Source: a virus
Virus record (IMG/VR): IMGVR_UViG_3300040816_000037
Location: 1 to 56,502 of that record
Strand: one strand, 5' to 3'
DNA: 56,502 nucleotides
Below the pieces are notes generated by a model, which saw only the letters and a program-made list of their open reading frames with translations, did no database searches and was not told the origin of the DNA. The position numbers and the translations under genes were made by a program. This document shows, in pieces, positions 7,365 to 16,969 of the stretch. How positions within the stretch are numbered: position 1 is the stretch's first letter; every line of letters starts with the position of its first letter.

Positions 7365-10300
7365 ATGACGATTAAGTTTGCTAACCGTGTAAAGGTTACA
7401 TCTACTACTACGGGTACTGGCACAATTACGCTTGGCTCTGCAGTAGAGAGTTTCCAGACTTTCTCTGATGGTGGTATCCTTGATGGCAACTCCGTTAGAT
7501 ACACTATTGTAGATACTAATGACTGGGAAGTAGGCACAGGTGTATATACACACAGTGGCACTACAATGTCTCGCTCGTTAGAGGAAAGCTCAACAGGTTC
7601 CTTACTCAATCTATCGGGTGAACAAGAAGTTTTTATTACTACTTCTGCTACTGATATTGAGAACCTTGGTAGTAGATCTATTGATTACTTCTACTTCACA
7701 GCTACAGCTGGTCAGACAGTATTCACTGGTAATGATGATAACAGCAATCAGTTAGCCTTCTTTGATGATAACATTATTGTCTTCATGAATGGTATTGTTC
7801 TTGAGGGCAACAGCCAAGACTACTCTGTATCAGGTGGTAACACAGTAACGCTTACTGCAGGTGCTGCACTCAGTGACGAGATTAACATTGTAGCATTTAA
7901 GGCTTTTACTCTAGCTGACACAGTATCTAAAGTTACTGGTGGACAGTTTGACGCTAACGTAGACTTTGCTGCAGGTATTGACGTTACTGGCAATATTACA
8001 GTTACTGGTACTGTAGATGGCAGAGATGTAGCTACAGATGGTACTAAACTAGATGGTATAGAAGCAGGCGCTACAGCTGACCAGACAGATGCTGAGATTA
8101 AAACAGCCTACGAGAATAACGCTAACACTAATGCTTTCACTGATGCTGAGCAGACAAAACTTTCTGGTATTGAGACTGGAGCTACAGCCGATCAAACAGC
8201 CGCCGAAATCCGCGCCCTTGTAGAAAGCGCGACTGACAGCAACGTATTTACAGATGCCGATCACACAAAGCTCAATGGCATTGAGAGCGGGGCGACAGCA
8301 GACCAAACCAAAGCTGATATTGATGCTCTTAACGTAGATGCAGATACACTAGACGGGCAGCACGGTAGTTATTACACAGGCTATGCAGATACCGCAGTAG
8401 CTAATCTTGTAGATTCTGCTCCTGGCACACTAGACACATTAAACGAACTAGCAGCAGCATTAGGTGATGACCCTAACTTTGCTACTACCACTGCTAACAA
8501 TATTGCTTCTAAAGTTTCTAAGTCTGGCGATACCATGACTGGCAACTTGTCCTTCGGTGACAACGACAAAGCCATTTTCGGCGCTGGGTCTGACCTACAG
8601 ATTTATCATGATGGGGCGCAGTCAATAATTGATGATGCAGGAACTGGTGAATTAAAAATACGCAGCAATATTCTGCGAACAATGAAATACACAGGCGAAA
8701 CTACTGCCTTGTTTACGGCAGATGGTGCTGTCGCTCTGTATTATGACAACGCAGAAAAACTCGCCACCACCAGCACAGGCGTAGACATCACGGGTGCTTT
8801 GACCAGCGATGGGCTGACTGTGCAGAATGGTTCTAATGCAGGTATTACATTTGACCTTACTACAAACTACACACCTGTAATCAAACCTACTCAGGCCATA
8901 AGTGATTTGTACTTAGAAGCTGTTGGTGGTGGTGGTTTTAAAGTATCTACGACAGCAAAAAGTCGGATGCTTATCCAAAACAACGGCGACCTGTCACTGT
9001 ACGAGGACACAGGTACCACGCCAAAGTTCTTCTGGGATGCGAGTGCTGAGTCGTTGGGCATTGGGACGAGTTCGCCTGACAATAGTTTGCACATTTCGTA
9101 TACAGATAGCACTGCATATTCAGACGCTACCCATGATGCGGGTATTCAAATAGAAAATACGGATACCACTACAAACTCATTCTCACAGCTTCATTTCAGA
9201 ACAGGCAATTCTGATAGCTATATACGCAACATTAGGGAGGGCGATAACTTAGCATCTCTTGCTTTCCTAACTGATGATGGTGGGGCTACAGGTGACGTTG
9301 GCGAAGCCATGCGCATCGACAGCAGCGGTAATGTTGGCATTAACACTTCCTCTGCCGTACCTTTAGATGCAAATGCACAACTCTTAGCCATTCACGGTGA
9401 TGCGGTGGGAGCGGAGAGAGCGCAAATAAAACTGACGACTGCAACCAGTGGTCAAGCGGCTGGTGATGGATTTTATATAGCTGTAGATGATAGTGCTGCT
9501 TACATCTCTCAAAGGGAAAACCAGCCTTTAGTTTTCTCGACTAACGCCACAGAACGTATGCGCCTCGACAGCAGCGGAAATGTTGGCATTGGGCTGAATC
9601 CGTCTGGCTTTTTAACAAGCGGCTATGCACTGCGATTATATGGTGGCACTCAAACGTATCTATCATTTAACAATAGCACATACACAACACAGGCCGCGGG
9701 CGGTTTTGTTATAGGTAATGATGGCGGTGCTGCACGTATTACCCAGCGTGAAAATGACCCAATAATTGTTGCTACCAATAACACAGAACGTATGCGCATC
9801 GACAGCAGCGGTAACGTGCTGGTGGGGACTACGAGTGCAAATGCTAATGGAATTACTTTAAATTTTGGTGATTATATTTATGCAAGTCGAAATGGAGGTC
9901 AGGCTCTTTTTGTAAATAGAGATACAAGTGACGGAACATTAATTGATTTGCGCAAAAACGGCTCTGCTGTGGGGAGTATTGATGCTGTATCTAGCATACC
10001 TGTTTTCAATACCTCTACAAGTACGGGCGCACTAGGTGTTGGGGGAACTCGTGTTTATCAATGGGACTCAAACCAGTTTTACCCGTTAGTAGACGATGCT
10101 AAAAGCGTAGGCGCTGCATCTTATCGCTTTAGAGACGCCCACTTTAGCGGCACAGTAAATGCAGCCAACTTCAACACCACCTCAGATGCTACACTAAAGA
10201 CTAACGTAGAGACGCTCACAGGCTCTCTGGATGCCGTTAAGTCCCTGCGTGGTGTCTCATTTGATTGGCTAGAGAATGGTGGCTCAGAGGTCGGCGTAAT

Positions 10301-10457
10301 CGCTCAGGAAGTGGAAGCTGTACTCCCAGATGTAGTCAGCACAAATGACCAAGGCATCAAGTCAGTTAAATACGGCAACATGGTGGCTCTCTTGATTGAA
10401 GCCATGAAAGAACAACAGGCTCAGATTGACGAGCTTAAAGCTAAACTAGGAGAGTAA
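7365..10457 (+). CDS. Long tail fibre with C-terminal S74 chaperone domain
   Basis: A 1,030-aa fibre. Residues 1-200 are beta-rich and probably attach to the virion. Residues about 225-395 carry repeats of the [11 protein letters not shown] type and end in the segment [15 protein letters not shown], shared with the protein at 11643. Residues about 630-830 hold three copies of [11 protein letters not shown]-like repeats. The last 95 or so residues match the intramolecular chaperone (peptidase S74) domain: they start [11 protein letters not shown] and end in a coiled coil. Such domains trimerise the fibre and cut themselves off at a Ser-Asp type site. DNA from about 8550 to 10140 differs in codon use from both flanks, pointing to recombination. 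It probably recognises the host surface. Confidence 0.88.
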   Translation: MTIKFANRVKVTSTTTGTGTITLGSAVESFQTFSDGGILDGNSVRYTIVDTNDWEVGTGVYTHSGTTMSRSLEESSTGSLLNLSGEQEVFITTSATDIENLGSRSIDYFYFTATAGQTVFTGNDDNSNQLAFFDDNIIVFMNGIVLEGNSQDYSVSGGNTVTLTAGAALSDEINIVAFKAFTLADTVSKVTGGQFDANVDFAAGIDVTGNITVTGTVDGRDVATDGTKLDGIEAGATADQTDAEIKTAYENNANTNAFTDAEQTKLSGIETGATADQTAAEIRALVESATDSNVFTDADHTKLNGIESGATADQTKADIDALNVDADTLDGQHGSYYTGYADTAVANLVDSAPGTLDTLNELAAALGDDPNFATTTANNIASKVSKSGDTMTGNLSFGDNDKAIFGAGSDLQIYHDGAQSIIDDAGTGELKIRSNILRTMKYTGETTALFTADGAVALYYDNAEKLATTSTGVDITGALTSDGLTVQNGSNAGITFDLTTNYTPVIKPTQAISDLYLEAVGGGGFKVSTTAKSRMLIQNNGDLSLYEDTGTTPKFFWDASAESLGIGTSSPDNSLHISYTDSTAYSDATHDAGIQIENTDTTTNSFSQLHFRTGNSDSYIRNIREGDNLASLAFLTDDGGATGDVGEAMRIDSSGNVGINTSSAVPLDANAQLLAIHGDAVGAERAQIKLTTATSGQAAGDGFYIAVDDSAAYISQRENQPLVFSTNATERMRLDSSGNVGIGLNPSGFLTSGYALRLYGGTQTYLSFNNSTYTTQAAGGFVIGNDGGAARITQRENDPIIVATNNTERMRIDSSGNVLVGTTSANANGITLNFGDYIYASRNGGQALFVNRDTSDGTLIDLRKNGSAVGSIDAVSSIPVFNTSTSTGALGVGGTRVYQWDSNQFYPLVDDAKSVGAASYRFRDAHFSGTVNAANFNTTSDATLKTNVETLTGSLDAVKSLRGVSFDWLENGGSEVGVIAQEVEAVLPDVVSTNDQGIKSVKYGNMVALLIEAMKEQQAQIDELKAKLGE
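9309..9824 (+). repeat. Three dispersed 33-nt repeats in fibre gene
   Basis: Near-identical 33-nt units start at 9309, 9558 and 9792, each encoding MR-I/L-DSSGNV followed by Gly-Ile or Leu-Val. Spacing is about 249 and 234 nt, giving a modular repeat of roughly 80 residues typical of fibre shafts before S74 domains. Confidence 0.8.
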
Positions 10458-10459
10458 TC

Positions 10460-10762
10460 ATGGCTGTAACATACACATGGACTATCGCAGAACTTGAACG
10501 CAACACAGCAGACGGTGGTGTCACAGTGGCACACTGGCGCTGCGAGGGTGTTGATGGGGAGGCTACTGCTGGCTCATACGGGACAACCTCATGGACACCT
10601 GACGCATCTGCCTCTGACTTCATTGCATTTGACAGCTTAACGCAAGACGCTGTGCTTGCTTGGGTCTGGAACACTGTCGTGAAGGCTGACGTTGAAACAG
10701 CCATTGCTGACAAGATTAACGCTGAGTTGAACCCAACGACTACCGCTGGGCTTCCTTGGTAA
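10460..10762 (+). CDS. Small tail-fibre-associated protein
   Basis: A 100-aa protein starting MAVTYTWTIAELER, two nt after the fibre stop. Proteins with this N-terminus and size recur beside fibre genes of marine podoviruses and myoviruses, where they remain uncharacterised. It has no membrane segment or enzyme motif. The context suggests a fibre accessory or assembly role. Confidence 0.6.
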   Translation: MAVTYTWTIAELERNTADGGVTVAHWRCEGVDGEATAGSYGTTSWTPDASASDFIAFDSLTQDAVLAWVWNTVVKADVETAIADKINAELNPTTTAGLPW

Positions 10763-10792
10763 TCTAAGCGCTAATAGTGGAAGGACACGAAG

Positions 10793-11398
10793 ATGTCGAT
10801 TAAAGTTAATGGTACTACGGTTATTAATGACAGCAGGGCGCTGAGTAACATTACGTCCATTGATGCGACTACAGTGGCGGCACTTGGTGCTGCGGGTGTT
10901 GGTGGCGGGGATGTACAAACTGTAGTAGTTACATACAACACACATGCCGCCTTTACTAAACCCGCAGACGGGCTCAACAACATTGGATCTATTAGCAACG
11001 AGGGGACTTCTACAACCCCACCTTCTAACAAAAGGATAATGCAAACTCCCGCTCTTACGAATGGTGTAACTTCCGAAATACAGTTCTTTTTTCCTACTCC
11101 CAGCGTATACAGCAGGCGGGGCAGCTACTGGGGTTCACAAATTATATGTGTACACTATGACTCTTCGGCAGGTCTATGGAAGCGGCTTGTAAGCTTTGGC
11201 GCTTGGACAAGCGATATTACTTGGCCCTACACCACACAATTATTACCTCTCGCTTCTTATGGCTCAGGGGACTACTTTGAGGTTTATGCCACAGATGTGT
11301 ATGATGGTGGCGGTGGAGCAGGTACTGCACAATACAATGATAATCTTTCTTTCAATGCTAATACCATTAGTATAAAACTTACAAAGTTATCAGTTTAA
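10793..11398 (+). CDS. Putative receptor-binding or fibre tip protein
   Basis: A 201-aa, beta-rich protein with a short N-terminal piece (MSIKVNGTTVIND) of the kind found on phage fibre proteins. The rest is rich in Tyr, Trp, Ser and Gly with little repeat structure, as expected for a variable host-recognition module. It sits between two fibre-related genes. I recognise no enzyme motif. Confidence 0.55.
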   Translation: MSIKVNGTTVINDSRALSNITSIDATTVAALGAAGVGGGDVQTVVVTYNTHAAFTKPADGLNNIGSISNEGTSTTPPSNKRIMQTPALTNGVTSEIQFFFPTPSVYSRRGSYWGSQIICVHYDSSAGLWKRLVSFGAWTSDITWPYTTQLLPLASYGSGDYFEVYATDVYDGGGGAGTAQYNDNLSFNANTISIKLTKLSV

Positions 11399-11422
11399 AT
11401 CGTTTGAAAGGTAAGTTCTGAT

Positions 11423-11626
11423 ATGACTATTGAGGATCAAGTGAAACAAGATGCTGGTGACATTCTAGTACGCCCAAAGAGAGACCAACTTTTAGCAGAA
11501 ACTGATGTATGGGCCTTGTCTGACCGCACGATGACAGTAGAGCAAACAGCATATCGCCAAGCACTGCGTGACATCACAGATCAAGCTGGCTTCCCAACCG
11601 ACATCACTTGGCCGACTAAACCCTAA
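11423..11626 (+). CDS. Small tail fibre assembly chaperone-like protein
   Basis: A 67-aa protein whose C-terminal 45 residues end in FPTDITWPTKP. The pattern (W, then Y-R-x-x-L-R-D-I, then WPTKP) resembles the phage tail assembly chaperone domain found alone or fused to other parts beside collar fibres. The same domain forms the C-terminus of the protein at 13125, and the DNA after both stops shares CCCTAATACGTAG, so the two are duplicates. Confidence 0.65.
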   Translation: MTIEDQVKQDAGDILVRPKRDQLLAETDVWALSDRTMTVEQTAYRQALRDITDQAGFPTDITWPTKP

Positions 11627-11642
11627 TACGTAGGACTTAAAC

Positions 11643-13112
11643 ATGACTAAAGCACGTGACTTAGCTGATCTGCTAGATGCTAGTGGTAACATTATAGCTC
11701 AAGGTACTATTGATGGGCGTGATATTGCGTCTGACGGTAGTAAACTAGACAGCATTGAACATGGTGCTACAGGAGACCAGACACACTCAGAGATCCGTGC
11801 TCTTATAGTTGCTGGTGTTGACACTAACGTATTTACTGATGCAGATCATAGTAAGCTAGACGGTATTGAAGCGGGTGCTACTGCAGACCAGACTGCTGCA
11901 GAGATTAAGACTTCTTATGAAAGTAATGCTAACACTAACGAGTTTAGTGATGCAGAGCAAAGCAAGTTAGCAGGTATTGAAACAGGTGCCACTGCAGATC
12001 AAACAAAGGCTGACATTGATGCGTTAAACGTAGATGCAGATACTCTAGATGGTCAACACGGTTCTTACTACACTAGCTACGCCGATACAGCTGTAGCTAA
12101 TATTGTTGATTCTGCACCAGGTACGCTTGATACGCTTAATGAGTTAGCTGCTGCGCTTGGTGACGATCCAAACTTTGCTACTACTACAGCTACTAATATT
12201 GCTTCTAAAGTTTCTAAGTCTGGCGATACGCTTACAGGCACTCTTACATTTGCCGCTGGTCAGACTTTTGATGGTCGTGACGTATCAGCGGATGGTGCAA
12301 AGCTAGACGGTATTGAAGCCAGTGCTGACGTAACGGATACAGCAAATGTTGGCGCGGCTTTAACAGGATTTACTACTGGCTCAGATGCCATATCTACTGA
12401 TTTAATTCCGGTATACGATGTTTCTTCTGGAGTATGGGAAAAACATACAATCGCTAATGCTGCACTTCAGGGACCAACAGGTGCTACGGGTGCTACTGGT
12501 GCTGCGGGTGCTACTGGTGCTACTGGTGCTACAGGACCACAAGGACCACAAGGACCACAGGGTTCTACAGGATCACAAGGGCCACAAGGGCCGCAAGGGC
12601 CACAAGGGGCTACAGGTTCTACAGGTGCTACTGGTGCTACTGGACCGCAAGGACCAACAGGTGCTACTGGTCCTGCGGGTTCTGGCCCTCCGGGTTCCGT
12701 TATTTACCACGCAGGTTCCTCTGCCCCGTCTGGTTATGTTAAAGCCAACGGTGCATCACTAAGTACAAGCACATATTCATCCCTCTTCTCAGCTATCGGC
12801 TACACATTCGGTGGCTCTGGTGGGTCGTTTAACGTGCCTGATCTTCGTGGGGAGTTCTTGCGTGGCTGGGATGACGGTCGTGGTGTTGATAGTGGTCGTA
12901 GCTTTGGTTCGTATCAGGCTGACCAGATGGAAAGTCACGCCCACACTTTCCGTGGGGGAGGAAACTATTCGGGTGGTTTTACTTACGGATATGTTCAAGC
13001 AAATGGCGGTGCTTTTCCATTCACAATCACCACAGACTATACGGGTGCAACTTCAAATTCCTCTGAGAACCGCCCACGCAACAGAGCACTACTTGCTTGC
13101 ATCAAATACTAA
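11643..13112 (+). CDS. Tail fibre with collagen-like stalk and collar domain
   Basis: A 489-aa protein in three parts. Residues 1-200 carry [11 protein letters not shown]-type repeats and the [15 protein letters not shown] segment shared with the fibre at 7365. Residues about 279-352 are an uninterrupted Gly-X-Y collagen-like stalk, mostly GAT and GPQ triplets. Residues about 353-489 form a phage tail collar-like tip: start [17 protein letters not shown], then [16 protein letters not shown] and a conserved SHAHTF. Collagen-like stalks trimerise and lift the tip from the tail. It is followed by a chaperone-like gene (13125), a usual partner of collar fibres. Confidence 0.85.
   Translation: MTKARDLADLLDASGNIIAQGTIDGRDIASDGSKLDSIEHGATGDQTHSEIRALIVAGVDTNVFTDADHSKLDGIEAGATADQTAAEIKTSYESNANTNEFSDAEQSKLAGIETGATADQTKADIDALNVDADTLDGQHGSYYTSYADTAVANIVDSAPGTLDTLNELAAALGDDPNFATTTATNIASKVSKSGDTLTGTLTFAAGQTFDGRDVSADGAKLDGIEASADVTDTANVGAALTGFTTGSDAISTDLIPVYDVSSGVWEKHTIANAALQGPTGATGATGAAGATGATGATGPQGPQGPQGSTGSQGPQGPQGPQGATGSTGATGATGPQGPTGATGPAGSGPPGSVIYHAGSSAPSGYVKANGASLSTSTYSSLFSAIGYTFGGSGGSFNVPDLRGEFLRGWDDGRGVDSGRSFGSYQADQMESHAHTFRGGGNYSGGFTYGYVQANGGAFPFTITTDYTGATSNSSENRPRNRALLACIKY
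12475..12700 (+). repeat. Collagen-like triplet repeat DNA
   Basis: Nine-base units encoding Gly-Ala-Thr and Gly-Pro-Gln recur about 25 times. The low complexity makes this tract prone to slippage and unequal recombination, so stalk length probably varies among relatives. A long open frame in another phase over this tract is a by-product of the repeat. Confidence 0.85.
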
Positions 13113-13124
13113 GGAGACACAGAT

Positions 13125-13517
13125 ATGAACGTATATCAAACCGACATTGATGGTGTCTTCGTAGGCATCACAACAGCAGACCAAGACCCTATGGATGAAA
13201 GCAATTTGCTCATCCCAGCGGGTTGCGTAGAGACTGCACCACCTTCAACAACAGACGAACAGTTGGCACGTTGGGATGGCTCTGCATGGGCTGTAGAGGA
13301 CATCCCGGCACAGGAGCAAGAACCGGAGCCGGAACCAGAAGACCCTGCTTTAGTGGCACGGTATAAACGTGATGAACTCCTGGCTTCCTCAGACTGGACA
13401 CAGGTTGCTGATGCTCCTGTAGATCAAGCTGCATGGGCTGCTTATCGTTCTTTACTTAGGGATGTACCACAGCAATCTGGCTTCCCCGCTGACATTACAT
13501 GGCCTACTAAACCCTAA
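13125..13517 (+). CDS. Tail fibre assembly chaperone-like protein
   Basis: A 130-aa protein with an N-terminal half (MNVYQTDIDGVFVG) resembling tail fibre assembly proteins and a Glu/Pro linker at about 64-75. The C-terminal 50 residues end in FPADITWPTKP, the same chaperone-like domain as at 11423. It directly follows the collar fibre it probably helps to fold. The ATG at 13125 has AAGGAG upstream. Confidence 0.7.
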   Translation: MNVYQTDIDGVFVGITTADQDPMDESNLLIPAGCVETAPPSTTDEQLARWDGSAWAVEDIPAQEQEPEPEPEDPALVARYKRDELLASSDWTQVADAPVDQAAWAAYRSLLRDVPQQSGFPADITWPTKP

Positions 13518-13537
13518 TACGTAGAGAGTAATACAGT

Positions 13538-14401
13538 ATGTTTGGCTTTACCCCACTAGCTACAACACCTTTAGCTGCATCTCAGGCTGGTATATCTGCT
13601 GTTGTAGCTCTGGCGTCTGTACTATCTACGGGTAGCATAACAGCTACAACTGTTAATGTATCTGAACTACTAGCGTCTGTATCAGCTACAGGTACGGTAG
13701 GTAATCTAACACTAAACCCTGATGAGGTCACAAACTCTGTTGGTGCTACAGTATCTGTTGGTACAGTACAGGTTAACCTCTCTGAACTACTCTCCAGTGT
13801 ATCCGCTACAGGAAGTGTAGCTACTGTAGGGTATGATGCTAAAGGTAATCATACACTTGCTTCAGTATCAGGTTCAACTGCTTTAGAGCCTGTTAGTGCA
13901 GGTGGCTTTGAGATTGATATTAGTGAGAACCTTCTTTCTGTATCGGCTACGGGTTTTGCAGGTAGTTTAACTACACATATCTCAGAGCTTCTAGATAGCG
14001 CTTCTGCTACAGGTAGTGTTACTGCTATCATACCACACGCTGACTCCTTACAGTCCATAGTCGGTGTTTCAGCACAGGGTACTGTGGAACCTACCAGCCT
14101 AGACTCTTTTGAGATTGACGTATCAGAGTCCTTGCTTTCTGTAGTAGCAACTGCTACAATCAACCCTGTAATAGTAAATGTAGTAGAGCGACTAGAAGAC
14201 GTAGTAGGTACAACTGCGGTATCAGCTGTTACAGTTATTGCTATCAACTTCCCCTTTGAGGCAGATGCTTACAGTAGAGACAGGACGTTATACACCAATC
14301 CTCAACCCTTAAATCACGTTGTACATATAGCAGAAGATAACAGAACAATAGTTATAGACGCTGTATTCTCAGCAAGCAGAACAGTAAATATTGCAGCCTA
14401 A
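13538..14401 (+). CDS. Repetitive beta-structured structural protein
   Basis: A 287-aa protein built from about seven imperfect units of 30-40 residues containing SE-x-LLSVSATG-like segments, rich in Ser, Thr, Val and Ala, with a non-repetitive C-terminal 50 residues. It has no Cys and no membrane segment. This composition suggests a beta-solenoid or fibre shaft. It lies between fibre genes and the tail adaptor. I do not recognise a named family. Confidence 0.6.
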   Translation: MFGFTPLATTPLAASQAGISAVVALASVLSTGSITATTVNVSELLASVSATGTVGNLTLNPDEVTNSVGATVSVGTVQVNLSELLSSVSATGSVATVGYDAKGNHTLASVSGSTALEPVSAGGFEIDISENLLSVSATGFAGSLTTHISELLDSASATGSVTAIIPHADSLQSIVGVSAQGTVEPTSLDSFEIDVSESLLSVVATATINPVIVNVVERLEDVVGTTAVSAVTVIAINFPFEADAYSRDRTLYTNPQPLNHVVHIAEDNRTIVIDAVFSASRTVNIAA

Positions 14402-14411
14402 AGGATAGCCT

Positions 14412-14729
14412 ATGTCATATAAGTGGCCTGATAAAGATAAAGATGAGTTACTTGATTACAGCATAGACTGGTCTCGTTTCTTGAGTGGTGATGCTGTTTC
14501 TGGCGTTACTTGGTATATTGATGACGCAGTAGGTGTTAAAACAGAAGTGAACAATACAGATTTTGTAGATGGGCTACAATTTGTACAGGCTACTAACACT
14601 ACAACTGTGGCTACTATTCGCTTGAGTTTAGGTACAAATAATAAACGTTACAGAATTACGTGTAAGATAACCACAATAGGCGGATTACAGTATGAGCGCA
14701 GCGTATTTCTGCGTGTCAAGGAGAAGTAA
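14412..14729 (+). CDS. Phage fibre-tail adaptor-like protein
   Basis: A 105-aa protein beginning MSYKWPDKDKDELLDYSIDW with a predicted Ig-like beta sandwich. This N-terminus and size recall the fibre-tail adaptor family of phages, which joins fibres to the tail. It sits immediately before the tail adaptor and nozzle genes, in keeping with that role. The family is recalled from memory. Confidence 0.6.
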   Translation: MSYKWPDKDKDELLDYSIDWSRFLSGDAVSGVTWYIDDAVGVKTEVNNTDFVDGLQFVQATNTTTVATIRLSLGTNNKRYRITCKITTIGGLQYERSVFLRVKEK

Positions 14730-14731
14730 GA

Positions 14732-15421
14732 ATGGCATACGACTACATTAGCCTAGTTAACGATATTAACCGCCGCCTTAATGAAGTAGAACTTACGAGT
14801 GCTAACTTCCCTGCAGCTACAGGCTACTACAGTTTTGCTAAGGATGCTGTTAACGCAGCTATTCGCCATGTCAATCAGGAAGAGTTTGAGTGGCCTTGGA
14901 ACCATGTAGAAGAAACAGAAGTACTTCTTCCTGGTGAAGTACGTTATAGTATGCCTTATGATAGTAAAACTATTAACATGAACACCTTCCGCATCAAGCG
15001 TGATGATGATCTTAATGTTAGTACAGTCAAACTAAAAGTACTAACATACGAAGAATGGCTTGACAAGTATGCAGATACTGAGTATAACTCTACCACAAGC
15101 ATAAGAAATACACCAACGCATGTTGTACGTACACCTAGTAGAGAGTTGATCTTTTACCCTACTCCCGATAAAGAGTATGAAGTAGTGTATGAGTACTTCC
15201 GTACAGGCTACGATCTAGAGCTTTCTACAGATGTACCTACACTCCCTGAGCAATACCGTTATACCATCGTTGATGGCGCTATGTATTACGTTTATCAGTT
15301 CCGTGGTGACATGCAGGCAGCACAATTAGCACTACAAAAGTTTGAGCAAGGCATTAAACAATTACGTAGCTTACATATTAATCGCACTGAATACCTGCGA
15401 GACACGAGAGTATATTACTAA
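14732..15421 (+). CDS. Tail adaptor protein (T7 gp11 / tubular protein A type)
   Basis: A 229-aa protein that would form the ring joining the portal to the tail nozzle. N-terminal residues 1-60 show the pattern of this family (YISLVNDINRRLNEVEL, then a helix with AVNAAIRHVNQEE and WPW). The length is close to T7 gp11 and its relatives. Its stop shares a base with the start of the nozzle gene (TAATG), so the two are coupled and produced in similar amounts. The pairing of these two genes is the best evidence for a short-tailed virion. Confidence 0.82.
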   Translation: MAYDYISLVNDINRRLNEVELTSANFPAATGYYSFAKDAVNAAIRHVNQEEFEWPWNHVEETEVLLPGEVRYSMPYDSKTINMNTFRIKRDDDLNVSTVKLKVLTYEEWLDKYADTEYNSTTSIRNTPTHVVRTPSRELIFYPTPDKEYEVVYEYFRTGYDLELSTDVPTLPEQYRYTIVDGAMYYVYQFRGDMQAAQLALQKFEQGIKQLRSLHINRTEYLRDTRVYY

Positions 15422-16959
15422 TGGCTACACAGTGGCAGACATTCCCTATTGAGTTTAGAGGTGGTCTCATCTCTAACCTTAGCCCTCTACAACAGGGTAG
15501 TAATGCTGTGGGTTCTGCTACTATCTTGCAGAACTTTGAGTCTAGCAAAGAGGGTGGCTACTCTAAGATCAAAGGTTTTGAGAAGTTCAGCACTACAGCT
15601 GTACCTGGGTCTGGCCCTATACTAGCGCTTAAAGTAATAAGCTCTGGGCGTATTGTTGTAGCTAGACAGAACGGTTCTAACGTAACAGAGTACTACTACG
15701 GCACAGGTACTACGTGGACATCCATGGGTGCAAGACCTTTGCTTGGTGGTAAGGCTAAGCATGTTCTATATAACCTAGACGGTGACGATAAAGTTATCTT
15801 TGTAGATAGTAATAACTACCCTGCTACGTACAACACATCAGGCAATACTCTCACAGCTATTACAGGCAGCACAGACGTACTAGGTGCAGAGAATGTAGCA
15901 GTGTTTAAGGATACAGCATTCTACGCTAAGGGTAACAACCTATACTTTACTGCACCCTTTACTGTAGATGACTTTAGTGCAGCTAATGGCGCTGGATCTA
16001 TCAACGTAGCTAATGAGATAACAGGTCTAGCTGTCTTCCGTGACCAGCTCATAGTATTTACTACTGACAGCATTAAACGCATAACAGGTAACACCGCAGC
16101 AGACTTTCAGGTATCACCTATTACAGACCGTATTGGTTGTGTTAATGGTGACACTATTCAGGAAGTTGGTGGTGACATTATGTACCTTGCTCCTGATGGT
16201 ATCCGCTTGCTGAGTGCTACGGATCGTATTGGTGACTTTGGTTTGGATATTGCTTCTGATCCTATCGCTAAGGATGCTACCACGTTCCTTGGCAGTACGC
16301 CTAACTTCTGTTCTGTACTTATGCGAGAGAAAGCTCAGTATCGTATCTTTGCTTACATTGAGTCAGAACAACATGAAGCAGCTAAAGGCTTAATAGCTAC
16401 TAAGTTTGTGTCACAGGGTGCATCTGGTATTAGCTGGTCTACAACTAAGGGGATAAAAGCTTTTGTAGCAGACAGTAGATACACAGATACAGCTGAGACT
16501 ATTGCTTTTGCTAATACAGATGGATACGTGTATGAGTTAGATACAGGATCAAGCTTTGATGGGCTACCTATTGAGGCTATCTACGAGTCACCCTATATGC
16601 CTCTGTCTGATCCTCAGATGCGTAAGTCATTCTACAAGATGACATTATATGCAGAACCTACTGGCAGTATGTCTCTGGATCTTAACGTTAAGTATGACTT
16701 TGGTTCATCTACAAACACAGGTGTTATACAACCCGCTACACAGAGCGTAGAAAGTACGGGTACATCTGTATTCATATTTGGGGAATCTAACTCTGTGTTT
16801 AACACATCTACATACGGCGGTCAGTTAGACAAGATCTACAACACAAATATTATTGGCTCAGGTAAGACTATAGCTATCCGTATTGAAGACAATTCTACAA
16901 ACCCTACATTCACTCTAGACACAGCCCTGCTAGAGTTTAGACAGAACGATAGACAGTAA
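15421..16959 (+). CDS. Tail nozzle protein (T7 gp12 / tubular protein B type)
   Basis: A 512-aa beta-rich protein. The N-terminus (FRGGLISNLSPLQQGSNA) and a sequence rich in alternating beta strands through about residue 400 are typical of phage nozzle or stabilisation proteins with a propeller-like fold. Position directly after the adaptor and before another fibre fits. With the adaptor it forms the short tail through which DNA passes. Confidence 0.8.
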   Translation: MATQWQTFPIEFRGGLISNLSPLQQGSNAVGSATILQNFESSKEGGYSKIKGFEKFSTTAVPGSGPILALKVISSGRIVVARQNGSNVTEYYYGTGTTWTSMGARPLLGGKAKHVLYNLDGDDKVIFVDSNNYPATYNTSGNTLTAITGSTDVLGAENVAVFKDTAFYAKGNNLYFTAPFTVDDFSAANGAGSINVANEITGLAVFRDQLIVFTTDSIKRITGNTAADFQVSPITDRIGCVNGDTIQEVGGDIMYLAPDGIRLLSATDRIGDFGLDIASDPIAKDATTFLGSTPNFCSVLMREKAQYRIFAYIESEQHEAAKGLIATKFVSQGASGISWSTTKGIKAFVADSRYTDTAETIAFANTDGYVYELDTGSSFDGLPIEAIYESPYMPLSDPQMRKSFYKMTLYAEPTGSMSLDLNVKYDFGSSTNTGVIQPATQSVESTGTSVFIFGESNSVFNTSTYGGQLDKIYNTNIIGSGKTIAIRIEDNSTNPTFTLDTALLEFRQNDRQ

Positions 16960-16969
16960 GGACTAAAAC

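Noticed and set aside
12418-12762. Open frame of 114 codons in another phase over the collagen-like tract
   Set aside because: It results from the GAT/GPQ triplet repeat and has no ribosome site; the collagen-like frame matches a known fold.
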